Shown piece by piece: positions 25,503 through 33,128 of a stretch of DNA of 64,000 nt (the stretch's first letter is position 1; each line of letters opens with the position of its first letter). Where the stretch lies: NCBI RefSeq assembly GCF_001541225.1, contig NZ_LMTS01000025.1:85339-149338 (forward strand). The letters run 5' to 3'. Under the pieces are notes generated by a model. That model was not told the origin of the DNA. It worked only from the letters and a program-made list of their open reading frames with translations, and ran no database searches. Origin of the DNA: Variovorax sp. WDL1. Its GTDB lineage: Bacteria > Pseudomonadota > Gammaproteobacteria > Burkholderiales > Burkholderiaceae_C. A program made the position numbers and the translations under genes.

Positions 25503-25760
25503 CCCCTGGGTATCAATGACGACGCTCTAGCGTTCAGCGGAAAGGTCCATCCTGGACCGCCGTCAGACGGGGTACGAACTCGGTAAGCCTGCGGACCTCG
25601 GGTCTGAAATTCGGGGTCGTACGAGGCGGCCGCCGGGGCACGTCCTTTCGAGCACGGAGCGGCTGCCGGCCGACCGTACGACCAGAAAGACAAGACACGG
25701 AACCGCAACCACCTTGCTGCCGACACGGCTAGGCCAGCGCCAACTGAGCGGGCAAAAAGA
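25503..25760. other. Non-coding stretch with long-range dyad
   Basis: No gene is supported in the 353 bp between the PARP and ssb stops. GTCGTACG at 25616-25623 and its complement at 25675-25682 enclose GC-rich complementary blocks, so a structured RNA is possible. There is no promoter clear enough to call one. Confidence 0.3.
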
Positions 25761-25761
25761 A

Positions 25762-25788
25762 ATCCCCGGAACCAATGGCTCCGGGGAT
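25762..25788 (-). terminator. Terminator of the ssb-like gene
   Basis: The stem ATCCCCGGA/TCCGGGGAT is followed on the minus strand by a TTTCTTTTT tail. It lies 68 bp beyond the ssb stop. Confidence 0.88.
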
Positions 25789-25855
25789 GTTAATCACGGT
25801 ATCTGGAGTGGCGCGATGTAGCTCGCGCGCGGGCAAGGGAGCTTCCAGCCTTCGG

Positions 25856-26176
25856 TCACTTGTGGCCGAGTAGCTCGGGCATGGAGATGGCGACAATGGC
25901 GTTGTCCAGACCTGGTGTTCCGTCCTTCTTGAGGTACGCCTCCACCTGGGGGCGACCTTCGACGAGAACTTGTCGGCCTTTGGTGTAGTTCGCCAAAGCC
26001 TCGGGCTTCTGCGCCATCGCGCCGAATAGCAAGACCTTGTACCAAACGGTCTGCTTGGCGCCACCAATGCCTCTGTCGGTTGCCACACTCATCTCGAAGT
26101 ACGGGTTCCCTGCACCTGACTTTCGGGTTTCTGAAGACCCGATATTTCCTACTACCTGAATTCGCTCGTAAGCCAT
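25856..26176 (-). CDS. ssb: Single-stranded DNA-binding OB-fold protein
   Basis: The 106-residue protein contains the SSB core: MAYERIQVVGNIGSSETR, FEMSVATDRG, VWYKVLLFG, and YTKGRQVLVEGRPQVEAYLKKDG. These are the strands that wrap single-stranded DNA. It lacks the acidic C-terminal tail (DDDIPF-like) through which housekeeping SSB recruits partners, so it may act with the element's own annealing and helicase proteins. The start at 26176 is set by the family N-terminus; upstream frame extension is spurious. Confidence 0.85.
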   Translation of the reverse strand: MAYERIQVVGNIGSSETRKSGAGNPYFEMSVATDRGIGGAKQTVWYKVLLFGAMAQKPEALANYTKGRQVLVEGRPQVEAYLKKDGTPGLDNAIVAISMPELLGHK

Positions 26177-26345
26177 GAGAAAACTACCTGAAACGCGGAT
26201 GACCTCGATTGCCAGCCCCAAGACGTTGAGCGCATAGGGCCCCTTTCCGGCGAGCGGCGAAAAGGTTAGGCAAGAACATATACGAGTCGTATAGCTCACG
26301 GCCCAAACTTGGGCCCTGGCTGGCGTTAGTCTGAGAAGGAAAGCG

Positions 26346-26594
26346 TCAACTTGACGGCAAACGCCTATAGAGTCGGCCCGTCTCCGTGCGAAGAAGGCCG
26401 CTTTCCTCCAGCTCGCTGACCGTGGCGCACGATTGATGTGCATCCAGGTGAGGCTCGACCGTCTCCACCTCGAAGGGCGTGAACCGGAGCCCTCCGTGAT
26501 AGAGGCTGTAGCCGTCGTAGTCGTAGCCAAGGCGCATGGCCTCGAGGGCCTCGACATATCCGCCCTTGCCGTTCTTGACGAGGAACGACGTCAT
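26346..26594 (-). CDS. Small hypothetical protein (82 aa)
   Basis: A strong Shine-Dalgarno (AGGAAGGA) precedes the ATG at 26594. The sequence is mixed hydrophilic with a Tyr/Gly-rich middle (RLGYDYDGYSLYHGG), no membrane segment and no recognised family. It sits between the DsbG terminator and the ssb gene, 169 bp from ssb. Confidence 0.65.
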   Translation of the reverse strand: MTSFLVKNGKGGYVEALEAMRLGYDYDGYSLYHGGLRFTPFEVETVEPHLDAHQSCATVSELEESGLLRTETGRLYRRLPSS

Positions 26595-26679
26595 GGAGGT
26601 ATTCCTTCCTATTGTGCTAGTTAGTGCCTTTGCGGTGTAGGGACTTCGGAGCCTGAGGGGATGATGCCCGTGCCAACGA

Positions 26680-26707
26680 AAAGGCCTGCCTCGAGAGGCA
26701 GGCCTTT
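26680..26707 (-). terminator. Terminator of dsbG-like gene
   Basis: A perfect 13-bp stem AAAGGCCTGCCTC and complement with a 2-nt gap lies 60 bp beyond the dsbG stop on the minus strand. Confidence 0.8.
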
Positions 26708-26766
26708 GCAGGAAGGGCGGTCTGTGCTGGGTCCGGTTGAGCCCCATGCTCCGCGCGTGCGCCTGC

Positions 26767-27606
26767 TCAGCGACGGAAGCGCTGCAGCTCCGGGTCGGTG
26801 ATGGCCTGTTCGGGAAGGCCAGTGATGCCTGGCAGGTCCCTCAGGCCTGGCATACCGTCGACCTTTTGCACCTTGCCCTTGGCATCCTTGTAGAAGATGC
26901 CAGGCGTACCGCTCACGCCGAGCTCGACCATGAGGCTGCTGTTTGCGTCGAGGGTTTTCTTAGCAGACATGGGGATGCTCGCCAGCGGCGTGATGCCAAC
27001 CTGGTTCTTCTTCGGGTCCCAGGTGCGTTGGTGCTCTGCAAAGGCCGCGACCGGGTCCTTCGACGTGAGGAGCGCCGCGGCCTGGCCGGGCGAGTTGCCG
27101 CCAAGGATGGCCACCGGCACCCAGCGGACTTGCAGCCCAACCTTTTCGTAAGGCTGCAGGGCCTTCCAAGCAAAGTGGCAGTAGATGCAATTCGGGTCCA
27201 TGAAGGCATAGATGACCGACTTCGCAGCGCTGCCTTGCGCGCCCTCGTTGATGGTTTGCGTGCTCTCCAGGCGGGACCAGAACTTGTCGTAGTCCGGCTT
27301 CGGGGCGTACTTGTCGAGGTATTGCTTCGTCAGGTCTTCGCCCTTGGCGTTGCGCAGCATGCCCGCGAGCACGACTTCACCACCCGGCGGGGTGTAAGCC
27401 ACCAGGTACTTGCCGACACCTTGCGACAGAATCCAACCGGTGAGGCCACCTGCGGCGTCGAACTTGTTCTCGACCTTCATGCCGCCCTGGATGGCCAGCT
27501 GCAAGGGAGCGGGGATTGCCGCCGGCGAGGTGGGCGTCGCATCTTGTGCGTGACCGGCCGCAACGAAACCGAAGGCGAGGGCGAGGGCGATGAGGGACTT
27601 CTTCAT
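26767..27606 (-). CDS. dsbG: DsbG/DsbC-type periplasmic thiol:disulfide protein
   Basis: The 279-residue protein begins with a signal peptide (ALALAFGFVAAGHA). It has an N-terminal dimerisation-like region and a thioredoxin-fold catalytic domain with FMDPNCIYCHFAW, in which CIYC replaces the usual CPYC, and VSGTPGIFY with the cis-proline. DsbG-type proteins isomerise or protect cysteines in exported proteins. It complements DsbB at 8745. A terminator separates it from the Rad52-like gene upstream. Confidence 0.85.
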   Translation of the reverse strand: MKKSLIALALAFGFVAAGHAQDATPTSPAAIPAPLQLAIQGGMKVENKFDAAGGLTGWILSQGVGKYLVAYTPPGGEVVLAGMLRNAKGEDLTKQYLDKYAPKPDYDKFWSRLESTQTINEGAQGSAAKSVIYAFMDPNCIYCHFAWKALQPYEKVGLQVRWVPVAILGGNSPGQAAALLTSKDPVAAFAEHQRTWDPKKNQVGITPLASIPMSAKKTLDANSSLMVELGVSGTPGIFYKDAKGKVQKVDGMPGLRDLPGITGLPEQAITDPELQRFRR

Positions 27607-27638
27607 TTGCTTGTTCAGGAAATTTCAGGGAAGTGAAA

Positions 27639-27662
27639 GCCCGCACCGGTTAAGGTGCGGGC
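27639..27662 (-). terminator. Terminator of the Rad52-like gene
   Basis: The stem GCCCGCACC/GGTGCGGGC with a 6-nt loop is followed by TTTC on the minus strand. Confidence 0.78.
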
Positions 27663-27672
27663 CGAATGAGGG

Positions 27673-28725
27673 TTAAGCGGCCTTCTTGCGGGCGTTCTCT
27701 TCGTCAAGGCACTTCAGCAGCCACTTCATGGCGGTCTCGTTGACCTTCTGCTTTGCCTTGTCGCCGTCGAGGTACTTCTTCAGCACTTCATACGGGAACT
27801 TCGGCACCTTCACGAGGATGTCCTTCACGAAGCCTTCTTCAGCGTCGCTCAGGGTCAGGTGCCCGTAGTCGAAGCCTGCAACGACCTTCGCGCCGGCCGG
27901 TGCCGTGCTGGCCGTGCCGCTGTCGTTCGCAGCGCCGTTGCCAGCCGCGCTGTCGTTCGCGGCAGCGGCCTTCGAGCCGGTGTCCTGGCCTGCAGCGCTG
28001 TCAGCAAGTGCATCTGCGCGTGCGCGGCGCTCGTCGTCAGCGCTGGTGTCCGGCACCGGGGCGGAGGTCTTTTGGACCTTCGTTTCCTTGGGCTTCGTCT
28101 CGGCAACCTTGACGGATTCCGTTACGGGCGGCATTGCCTTCACCTCGGCGACCGGAGTCACCTTGGCCTCAGCAACGGGGTTGGCTTGGGCGGGGACCTC
28201 GGCTGCGGTGTCCGTCGTCTTGCTCGACGTCGCACCGGCTTGGGCCTGTGCAATGGCAGCTTCGCGGTCGGCTTCCGGCAGGAACTGCGGCGGCAAGGTC
28301 GGTGTCGACACCAGTTCGCCGTTTTCGTCCAGGTCGACCACCGGCGCCTCGAAGGCGTAGAGGTAGCGACCGATGCCCCACATCACGGCGGCGCGCTTGA
28401 AACCGTCGCTGAACGCACCCTTGATGGCGAGTTCCTTGGCGTCGTTGTCCTTGAAGCTGTCGAACTGGGCGCCGTCTTCCTTCAGGACCCAGTGGCCGTC
28501 CAGGAGAATCTTGATGCCGGCGATGACGCCAACCGAGGACGGCTTCATCGTGACTTCCCAGCCCTGGGCGCCAACGACGGCATCCAGGCGGGCCTGAACG
28601 TCGCGCGCATCGATGTAGGGGAGGGCGAGGCCGCGGCGCTCGCTTTCCTTCTTGCCGGCGCGCCACTTGATGGCCGATGCAGGGAAGAATGCCTGGAGGT
28701 TTGCGATGATTTGCTTGGTATCCAT
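27673..28725 (-). CDS. Rad52/Rad22-type single-strand annealing protein
   Basis: The N-terminal 130 residues carry the Rad52 family pattern: LPYIDARDVQARLDAVVGAQGWEV, then ELAIKGAFSDGFKRAAVMWGIGRYLY. These proteins form rings that anneal complementary strands. An Ala/Thr/Lys-rich linker (about residues 160-275) leads to a C-terminal helical module (LTLSDAEEGFVKDILVKVP) that may contact the SSB or nuclease. Together with Mre11-like, Rad50-like, SSB and helicase genes it forms a self-contained recombination kit. The TATAGC box at 28780 (GCTATA on the minus strand) lies 54 nt upstream. Confidence 0.85.
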   Translation of the reverse strand: MDTKQIIANLQAFFPASAIKWRAGKKESERRGLALPYIDARDVQARLDAVVGAQGWEVTMKPSSVGVIAGIKILLDGHWVLKEDGAQFDSFKDNDAKELAIKGAFSDGFKRAAVMWGIGRYLYAFEAPVVDLDENGELVSTPTLPPQFLPEADREAAIAQAQAGATSSKTTDTAAEVPAQANPVAEAKVTPVAEVKAMPPVTESVKVAETKPKETKVQKTSAPVPDTSADDERRARADALADSAAGQDTGSKAAAANDSAAGNGAANDSGTASTAPAGAKVVAGFDYGHLTLSDAEEGFVKDILVKVPKFPYEVLKKYLDGDKAKQKVNETAMKWLLKCLDEENARKKAA

Positions 28726-28779
28726 ATTGCCTTTGTGTGTGTTGAACCTGTTGGGAGAAGAGAAGCTCTACCAGCCACC

Positions 28780-28785
28780 TATAGC
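28780..28785 (-). promoter_or_regulatory. GCTATA -10-like box before Rad52-like gene
   Basis: GCTATAGG on the minus strand is part of a 12-mer (TATAGCTAGCGG) also present before the MoxR gene near 36225. Confidence 0.35.
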
Positions 28786-28938
28786 TAGCGGAAGAGGACC
28801 GTCTGTCTAGAAGACGCCCTTTAAATTCGGAAAGGCTAAAAATTTGGTGGGTTGGTTGCTAGACGGTTTATCGAAACAGAGAATCTGTCGAGGAACCACC
28901 TCCGGCAACTGGGTTCGGCGCCCCTTCGCGTCCGCCCG

Positions 28939-29103
28939 ATGCCCTTCCAGGCGCGCCTGCTGCACTGCGGACGCAACATTTCAAGCCCGGCCGGCCTGCG
29001 TGAGTTCCTCCTTCGTGGCGGAGTGGTGGGCGGTCGACCCCTAAACCTCCTAGAACGCGTCTCGGACGGTTACGAGCCGCCGCTGCTGAGTTGCGCGCCA
29101 TGA
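28939..29103 (+). CDS. Possible small ORF coupled to HExxH gene (54 aa)
   Basis: The frame has strong GC bias at third positions, and its TGA overlaps the ATG of the next gene as ATGA, which argues that it is translated. It encodes a basic peptide with two cysteines. The frame stays open upstream to a TTG at 28852 (83 aa). No Shine-Dalgarno sequence or homology was recognised. The rest of the 28726-28938 region is an A/T-richer divergent promoter area. Confidence 0.42.
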   Translation: MPFQARLLHCGRNISSPAGLREFLLRGGVVGGRPLNLLERVSDGYEPPLLSCAP

Positions 29104-29561
29104 ACCTCAGCCATATCGTCGCCGGGCTCATCTGCCTGCATTTCCTGACCACCAGGCGCATTGCGATGCTTGCGGTGCAGTCGCTGCCCTCCACGGTCGC
29201 GCACGAGCTTTCGCATTTCGTCGTTGCGTTGCTCCTTGGCTGCCGGCCAGCGGGCTTTTCGCTCATCCCGAAGCGGGTTCGCGACAACTACTGGGAACTC
29301 GGCTCTGTCACATTCACCCCAGGAAAACTTTCGACTGGATTCGTGGCACTGGCCCCCTTGTGGGTGCTTGGCGCCGCGAGCTATTGGATTCTCTGGCTCC
29401 GCCCATCGTCCGCCGCAATAGGAGAGGAACTCCTTTGGGGGATGGTGGGTGGAATCACCGCCTGGGCGGCCATTCCTTCCTCGACGGACGTGGCGGTTGC
29501 CCTGCGGTACCCCGCTGGTACAGCGCTCCTTGCTTGCATTTGTGCGCTGTTACTGGTTTAG
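29100..29561 (+). CDS. Mini membrane protein with HExxH motif (M50-like)
   Basis: The 153-residue protein has four hydrophobic segments. Near the end of the second (residue 35) it has VAHELSHFVVALLLG, an HExxH zinc motif placed as in M50 site-2 proteases and their small relatives. A distal Asp (SSTDVAVAL, near residue 130) could be the third ligand. It lacks PDZ domains and is far shorter than RseP. If active, it would cut a membrane substrate; the neighbours do not suggest which. Confidence 0.6.
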   Translation: MNLSHIVAGLICLHFLTTRRIAMLAVQSLPSTVAHELSHFVVALLLGCRPAGFSLIPKRVRDNYWELGSVTFTPGKLSTGFVALAPLWVLGAASYWILWLRPSSAAIGEELLWGMVGGITAWAAIPSSTDVAVALRYPAGTALLACICALLLV

Positions 29562-29617
29562 CCCGGGCTCCGCCCGCCAGATGAACCTCCACGGCTAACG
29601 CCTATGGAAAGACCGCA

Positions 29618-30001
29618 ATGACCGCAACCATCGTTCGAGCAACTGAGAAGCTCACTGAAACCGACCGCCGCCGCCTTGAGAGCTTCGCACCCCTCTTTGA
29701 CATCAACATCGACCGCACCGCAGCCCCGGATACGTTCGTGGACGTTCGCGTTCTTGACCGTGGCGGCTGGCGGACTTCCCGCATCCCGGCCGCGCGCCTG
29801 CATACGCGTCTCCTGGCCGAAATCTGCGCCAAGACGCTGCGCTGGGTCTACTACCCGGTGGGACAGCCCTGCCAGGAAGCGCTGCTCAAGCTCACGGATG
29901 AGCGGGTCACCCGCATCTCGGTCTTGTACCAGCAGCAAAAAACGGTTCTTCTGGACCTCAGCGCCGACACGGACGACAGCCCGGCCCTTCTGGCCGCCTA
30001 G
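29618..30001 (+). CDS. Hypothetical protein (127 aa)
   Basis: This soluble mixed alpha/beta protein has no recognised motif, signal or membrane segment. The start at 29618 follows CTATGGAAAGACCGCA, where GGAAAG can serve as ribosome site. A strong terminator follows 8 bp after the stop, so it ends the short plus-strand unit that begins with the HExxH gene. Confidence 0.65.
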   Translation: MTATIVRATEKLTETDRRRLESFAPLFDINIDRTAAPDTFVDVRVLDRGGWRTSRIPAARLHTRLLAEICAKTLRWVYYPVGQPCQEALLKLTDERVTRISVLYQQQKTVLLDLSADTDDSPALLAA

Positions 30002-30009
30002 TGAAAGAA

Positions 30010-30032
30010 AAACGCCGGCATTGCCGGCGTTT
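30010..30032. terminator. Bidirectional terminator
   Basis: A perfect AAACGCCGGC/GCCGGCGTTT stem with a 3-nt loop lies between convergent genes. It has the same stem sequence as the terminator at 18495. Confidence 0.88.
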
Positions 30033-30044
30033 CGAATTGTCGCT

Positions 30045-31016
30045 TCAGGTGGGCTTTCGAGAGCTCCAGTCCATGCCCATGCTACTGAGGGCCACGCGCA
30101 GCTGCACGTAGTCCAGCAGCACGCCTTCAGGCTTGCCGGACGCCAAGGCCTCGTACAGAGGCTTCAGCTTGCCGCCAGTGACGAGCTCACCGTTGACTTC
30201 AACAAGTGCTTCAGCAAGCCAATGCTGCGTGTCCGCGGCCGCGAAGATGGTCGGGTCGACCAGGCGCTCGTCGATGGCCCGGCCGAGCTCGAAGCTCACC
30301 TTTTTTTCGTCCGTGACAAAGGCCTTGGCGAGTTGCGGGAGCGAGACCTGGGTCTTGTTCTTGACGAACTTCGCGATGGCTTGAGCTGTCAGCTTGTCGT
30401 AGGCCCCATCGGCCTTCGGGAGAATTCGGTCGAGGACCGCCTGCATCCCGTAGAGGTCGATGATTTTGTCCAGGGTCTCCACCGTCAGGATAACGTCGGC
30501 CTTGGCCCTGTGCGCTGCGCCTTTGGGGGTCACGCCGTACATCGCGGCCACCTCGACGAGCGTTCCCTTTTTGTTTTCAGCGCACGACAGGTTCAGGTGA
30601 AGGTCCCGGACGTCGAAGACGAACTTGAACTCGTCGATGGGGAATCCGTACCGCTCGTTCATGTCTTTGACGGCATGAAGGTCGAAGGTCTTGATGTTGT
30701 ACCCGGTGAGCCAGGTGTCGCCGGCCATTCGACGGTAGTCGGCGGCGTAGCGCGCACCCCAAAGCTCTTTGTCGGCGACCATGCTCTGTGTGATGCCGGT
30801 CAGCTTTTGAGCTTCACGCGAGATTTCTCGCTCGGGGTTGATGAGGTGGCTGTAGATGGCGCCGGAGTCCTTGTCAGGCCAGACCCGGAAGCCGGCAACC
30901 TCGGTGATGCCAAAGTTCGCCATGCCGCGAAAGGTGGTGCACTCCAGGTCGAAGATGTGGATGCTGCGCCCCAAGCGGGCTGCCAGCTTGATGACGTGGT
31001 TGAATGAGATTTCCAT
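30045..31016 (-). CDS. DnaQ-like DEDDh 3'-5' exonuclease
   Basis: The first 175 residues hold the exonuclease motifs: IFDLECTTF (DxE), TGYNIKTFDLHAV (second Asp) and HRAKADVILTVETL (His plus Asp of ExoIII), as in the RNase T/DnaQ family. The remaining 150 residues are helical and unassigned. It could proofread, trim RNA or DNA ends, or act in repair. The start at 31016 is fixed by the DxE motif near residue 23; an extension to 31085 has no family sequence. Confidence 0.82.
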   Translation of the reverse strand: MEISFNHVIKLAARLGRSIHIFDLECTTFRGMANFGITEVAGFRVWPDKDSGAIYSHLINPEREISREAQKLTGITQSMVADKELWGARYAADYRRMAGDTWLTGYNIKTFDLHAVKDMNERYGFPIDEFKFVFDVRDLHLNLSCAENKKGTLVEVAAMYGVTPKGAAHRAKADVILTVETLDKIIDLYGMQAVLDRILPKADGAYDKLTAQAIAKFVKNKTQVSLPQLAKAFVTDEKKVSFELGRAIDERLVDPTIFAAADTQHWLAEALVEVNGELVTGGKLKPLYEALASGKPEGVLLDYVQLRVALSSMGMDWSSRKPT

Positions 31017-31163
31017 GAACAGGGGGGGTTGGTTGTCCTGTTCACGTCTAGCGATTGCCCCCGCAAGGGGCGCTGGGCGTCTCAAATGAAACGGCGCTTG
31101 CCCATAGAAACTGTCATGGCCGTCCAGCCGAAGTAGGCCTATTGGGCCCGGCCATCCGTACCC

Positions 31164-31967
31164 CTAGCCTTTCCAGCTGCGCAGGCGCCCTGTATCGAGG
31201 TGCACGAAGCCTCTTTGCGGGTAGAAGCCCACACCCCCGCGCTGGAAGTGCATGCCAAGTTGGCCGAGGTGGGCGACCGGGATGCGTTGCATGTAGAGGT
31301 CGACCGCGCGCCCGTAAAGGTGCATCGAGTTCTTCGCTGCTCCTTCGGACTTCAGGCCATTGTTGGTCCCAACCGTCCGGTAGCCGGAGGTGATGATGAT
31401 GGGGTAGTTCCAGTTCCAGGCCTCGTAGTAGCCAAGGATGCCGCGCAGAATGTCCAGGACCGCTGGGTCCATGTAGGTCATCATCTTGGCTTTGACGTCC
31501 CGTAGCAGGTTGCAGGCGGCCCAGTAGCCCTCAGGGACCAGCTTCCCGTCGCGCCAGTAGACGATTCGCATCCGCTCGGACGTGCCTTGACGTTGGAGGT
31601 GCAGCTCGCGGGAGCGCTCCCAGAAGTCTCCTGGGATTTCGCCAATCGCAAGGCGACGCATCGCCTGTTGCCGGGGAGCCTGAGGCAGCACCAGCTCCGC
31701 CTTGCCCTCTTCGACCGCCTGCGGGGCAGGGGCGTCTTCTTTCGCGGGCTCCGAGCCCACATCCGTATTGAACACCATCGCGCTGTTTGCCGGAGGGAGG
31801 AAGCCGGCAGCGGCCGCGCCGGCGGCCGCGCGCAGGAAACTTCGACGACCTTGGTCAAGGCCTAGTTCGTCGGGGTCGGGGTGGGCGAGGCTCGCATGCG
31901 GAGCATTCGCAAGGTTGAATGCACTCGGGTCAAGCCGCGCGAGCAGGTCGGGCGGGGGAATTCGCAT
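31164..31967 (-). CDS. Tat-exported M15/YcbK-like peptidase (DUF882)
   Basis: The 267-residue protein has a twin-arginine signal (RRSFLRAAAGAAAAGFLPP, residues 41-59) after an unusually long N-terminal stretch. It ends in an M15A-like domain: IIITSGYRT, NSMHLYGRAVDLYM with the His/Asp ligands, and GFVHLDTG with the last His. Such enzymes (MepK) cut peptidoglycan cross-links. Tat export implies folding before transport. Its 15-nt leader is identical to that of the lipocalin-like gene at 24087. Confidence 0.82.
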   Translation of the reverse strand: MRIPPPDLLARLDPSAFNLANAPHASLAHPDPDELGLDQGRRSFLRAAAGAAAAGFLPPANSAMVFNTDVGSEPAKEDAPAPQAVEEGKAELVLPQAPRQQAMRRLAIGEIPGDFWERSRELHLQRQGTSERMRIVYWRDGKLVPEGYWAACNLLRDVKAKMMTYMDPAVLDILRGILGYYEAWNWNYPIIITSGYRTVGTNNGLKSEGAAKNSMHLYGRAVDLYMQRIPVAHLGQLGMHFQRGGVGFYPQRGFVHLDTGRLRSWKG

Positions 31968-31998
31968 GCGCCGTTTAGCGCACCCGCTTTAGCCACAG

Positions 31999-32034
31999 AA
32001 AAGCTCCTGCAGGCAAATGCCGGCAGGAGCTTTT
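31999..32034. terminator. Terminator after the tandem deaminase gene
   Basis: A 12-bp stem AAAAGCTCCTGC and complement across 12 nt, with A/T runs on both ends, lies 22 bp beyond the deaminase stop. Confidence 0.85.
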
Positions 32035-32055
32035 GAAATCAGCGGGAGCGCGGGC

Positions 32056-32988
32056 CTACAGCGCGAACTCCAGCTTTGCGGGGGCGAGCTCATCGCGGGG
32101 TACGAAAGTCAGCGAGATGCCAAGCTCGTCCGCCATTGCGCGCGTACGCTCGAGCTGTTCGGCCCAACGGGCCTGGAACTCGGCCGAAGGAGGCGTCGTG
32201 ACGACCTCCGAGGCGCCGACTGCAGCGATGGCGCGCAAGCATTCCGAGCAGGGCATTTCAGTGACGACAGCGACGCTGCCGGTCAGCAAGGGCCGTGCCT
32301 TGTTGTAGATGGCATTGCGCACCGAGTCCTCGACCCAGAACTGTCGTTCCTCGCCGTCGTAGCGGTGGCTCGCGCCATCATTGGAGCCGCGTGGCATACC
32401 ACTGTAGCCTTCGGCGAGCTGGGTGTAGGTGCCCGGTTCGAGGAAGAGCGTAGCGCCGGCGCGAGGGTCCTTGGCCAGGTTTGCTGCCAAGGAGCGTGCA
32501 TGCGCCAGGTATGCGGTCAGCTTGCGGGTGTGCCGTTCTGGGTCGCCGGCGACGACGCCTCCGCGGTACGACTGCACCTTGACCCCCGTTTCTGCGAACA
32601 GGGCGAGGGCTCGCTTGAGCCCATCTGTCGGCAGTTGGGTGTACGGGAACCAGAGCTCGCTGGCGCCCACCGCAATGACGGCGCGCGCGGTGCTCATCCC
32701 CGGCACTTCGGTTGTCAGGCAAATCGAGCCTCGAAGGAGCGGGCGGACGGCATTGAAGACACCGTTTCGCTCGCCGTGCTCGAAATACTCGTATTTCAGA
32801 GGCCGCTCGTGGCGCTCGGGAGCATCGTCGTCAGCCCCACGGGGCATGCCGTTGTAGCCGGCGGTCAGGATGGTGAAATCCGTTGGGTGCAGGAACAGGG
32901 CGCCGACCTTAGTCGAACGGTCCTTGGAGAACTCTCGGGCAAAGCTTGCGGCGTGCCGCAAGTACTTGATGGCTTTGTCTTGACGCAT
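32056..32988 (-). CDS. Tandem dCMP-deaminase-like protein with reciprocally degenerate domains
   Basis: The 310-residue protein is an internal duplication. Domain 1 (residues 1-145) and domain 2 (146-310) both show the order lysine-rich helix, AGYNGMPRG or EGYSGMPRG, RNxxxNxxRPLL, and a TE-P-motif. Domain 1 keeps the zinc His and catalytic Glu (HGE, 71-73), but PCxxC is PGMST (96-100). Domain 2 keeps PCSEC (246-250), but HxE is replaced by Asp221-Ser222-Val223. Thus neither domain has a full zinc site. Either a composite site forms, or the protein is a non-catalytic nucleotide binder. The start at 32988 is chosen by family N-terminus. Confidence 0.85.
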   Translation of the reverse strand: MRQDKAIKYLRHAASFAREFSKDRSTKVGALFLHPTDFTILTAGYNGMPRGADDDAPERHERPLKYEYFEHGERNGVFNAVRPLLRGSICLTTEVPGMSTARAVIAVGASELWFPYTQLPTDGLKRALALFAETGVKVQSYRGGVVAGDPERHTRKLTAYLAHARSLAANLAKDPRAGATLFLEPGTYTQLAEGYSGMPRGSNDGASHRYDGEERQFWVEDSVRNAIYNKARPLLTGSVAVVTEMPCSECLRAIAAVGASEVVTTPPSAEFQARWAEQLERTRAMADELGISLTFVPRDELAPAKLEFAL

Positions 32989-33018
32989 GGTCTTTCTGGT
33001 TTGGTTTCCTTGACCGCG

Positions 33019-33024
33019 TATAGG
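33019..33024 (-). promoter_or_regulatory. CCTATA -10-like box before the deaminase gene
   Basis: CCTATACG on the minus strand lies 31 nt upstream of the ATG at 32988. Confidence 0.33.
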
Positions 33025-33086
33025 GAGTTGCGCCGGCGCGGGCCCACGCCCTAAACCGGCCGCCAAGCCAGCCAGCAATCTAGAAA

Positions 33087-33115
33087 AAAGCCTTGCCGCG
33101 GAGCGACAAGGCTTT
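33087..33115 (-). terminator. Terminator of the MoxR-VWA operon
   Basis: The stem AAAGCCTTG/CAAGGCTTT is followed by a T run on the minus strand, 14 bp beyond the VWA stop. Confidence 0.88.
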
Positions 33116-33128
33116 GAAGAAAGGCTAG

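Noticed and set aside
25563..25775. 70-codon minus frame after the PARP gene
   Set aside because: Arg/Ser/Pro-rich shadow composition without a ribosome site.
29676..31007. 443-codon plus frame opposite the exonuclease gene
   Set aside because: It lies antisense to a clear DEDDh exonuclease and its composition is that of a high-GC shadow.
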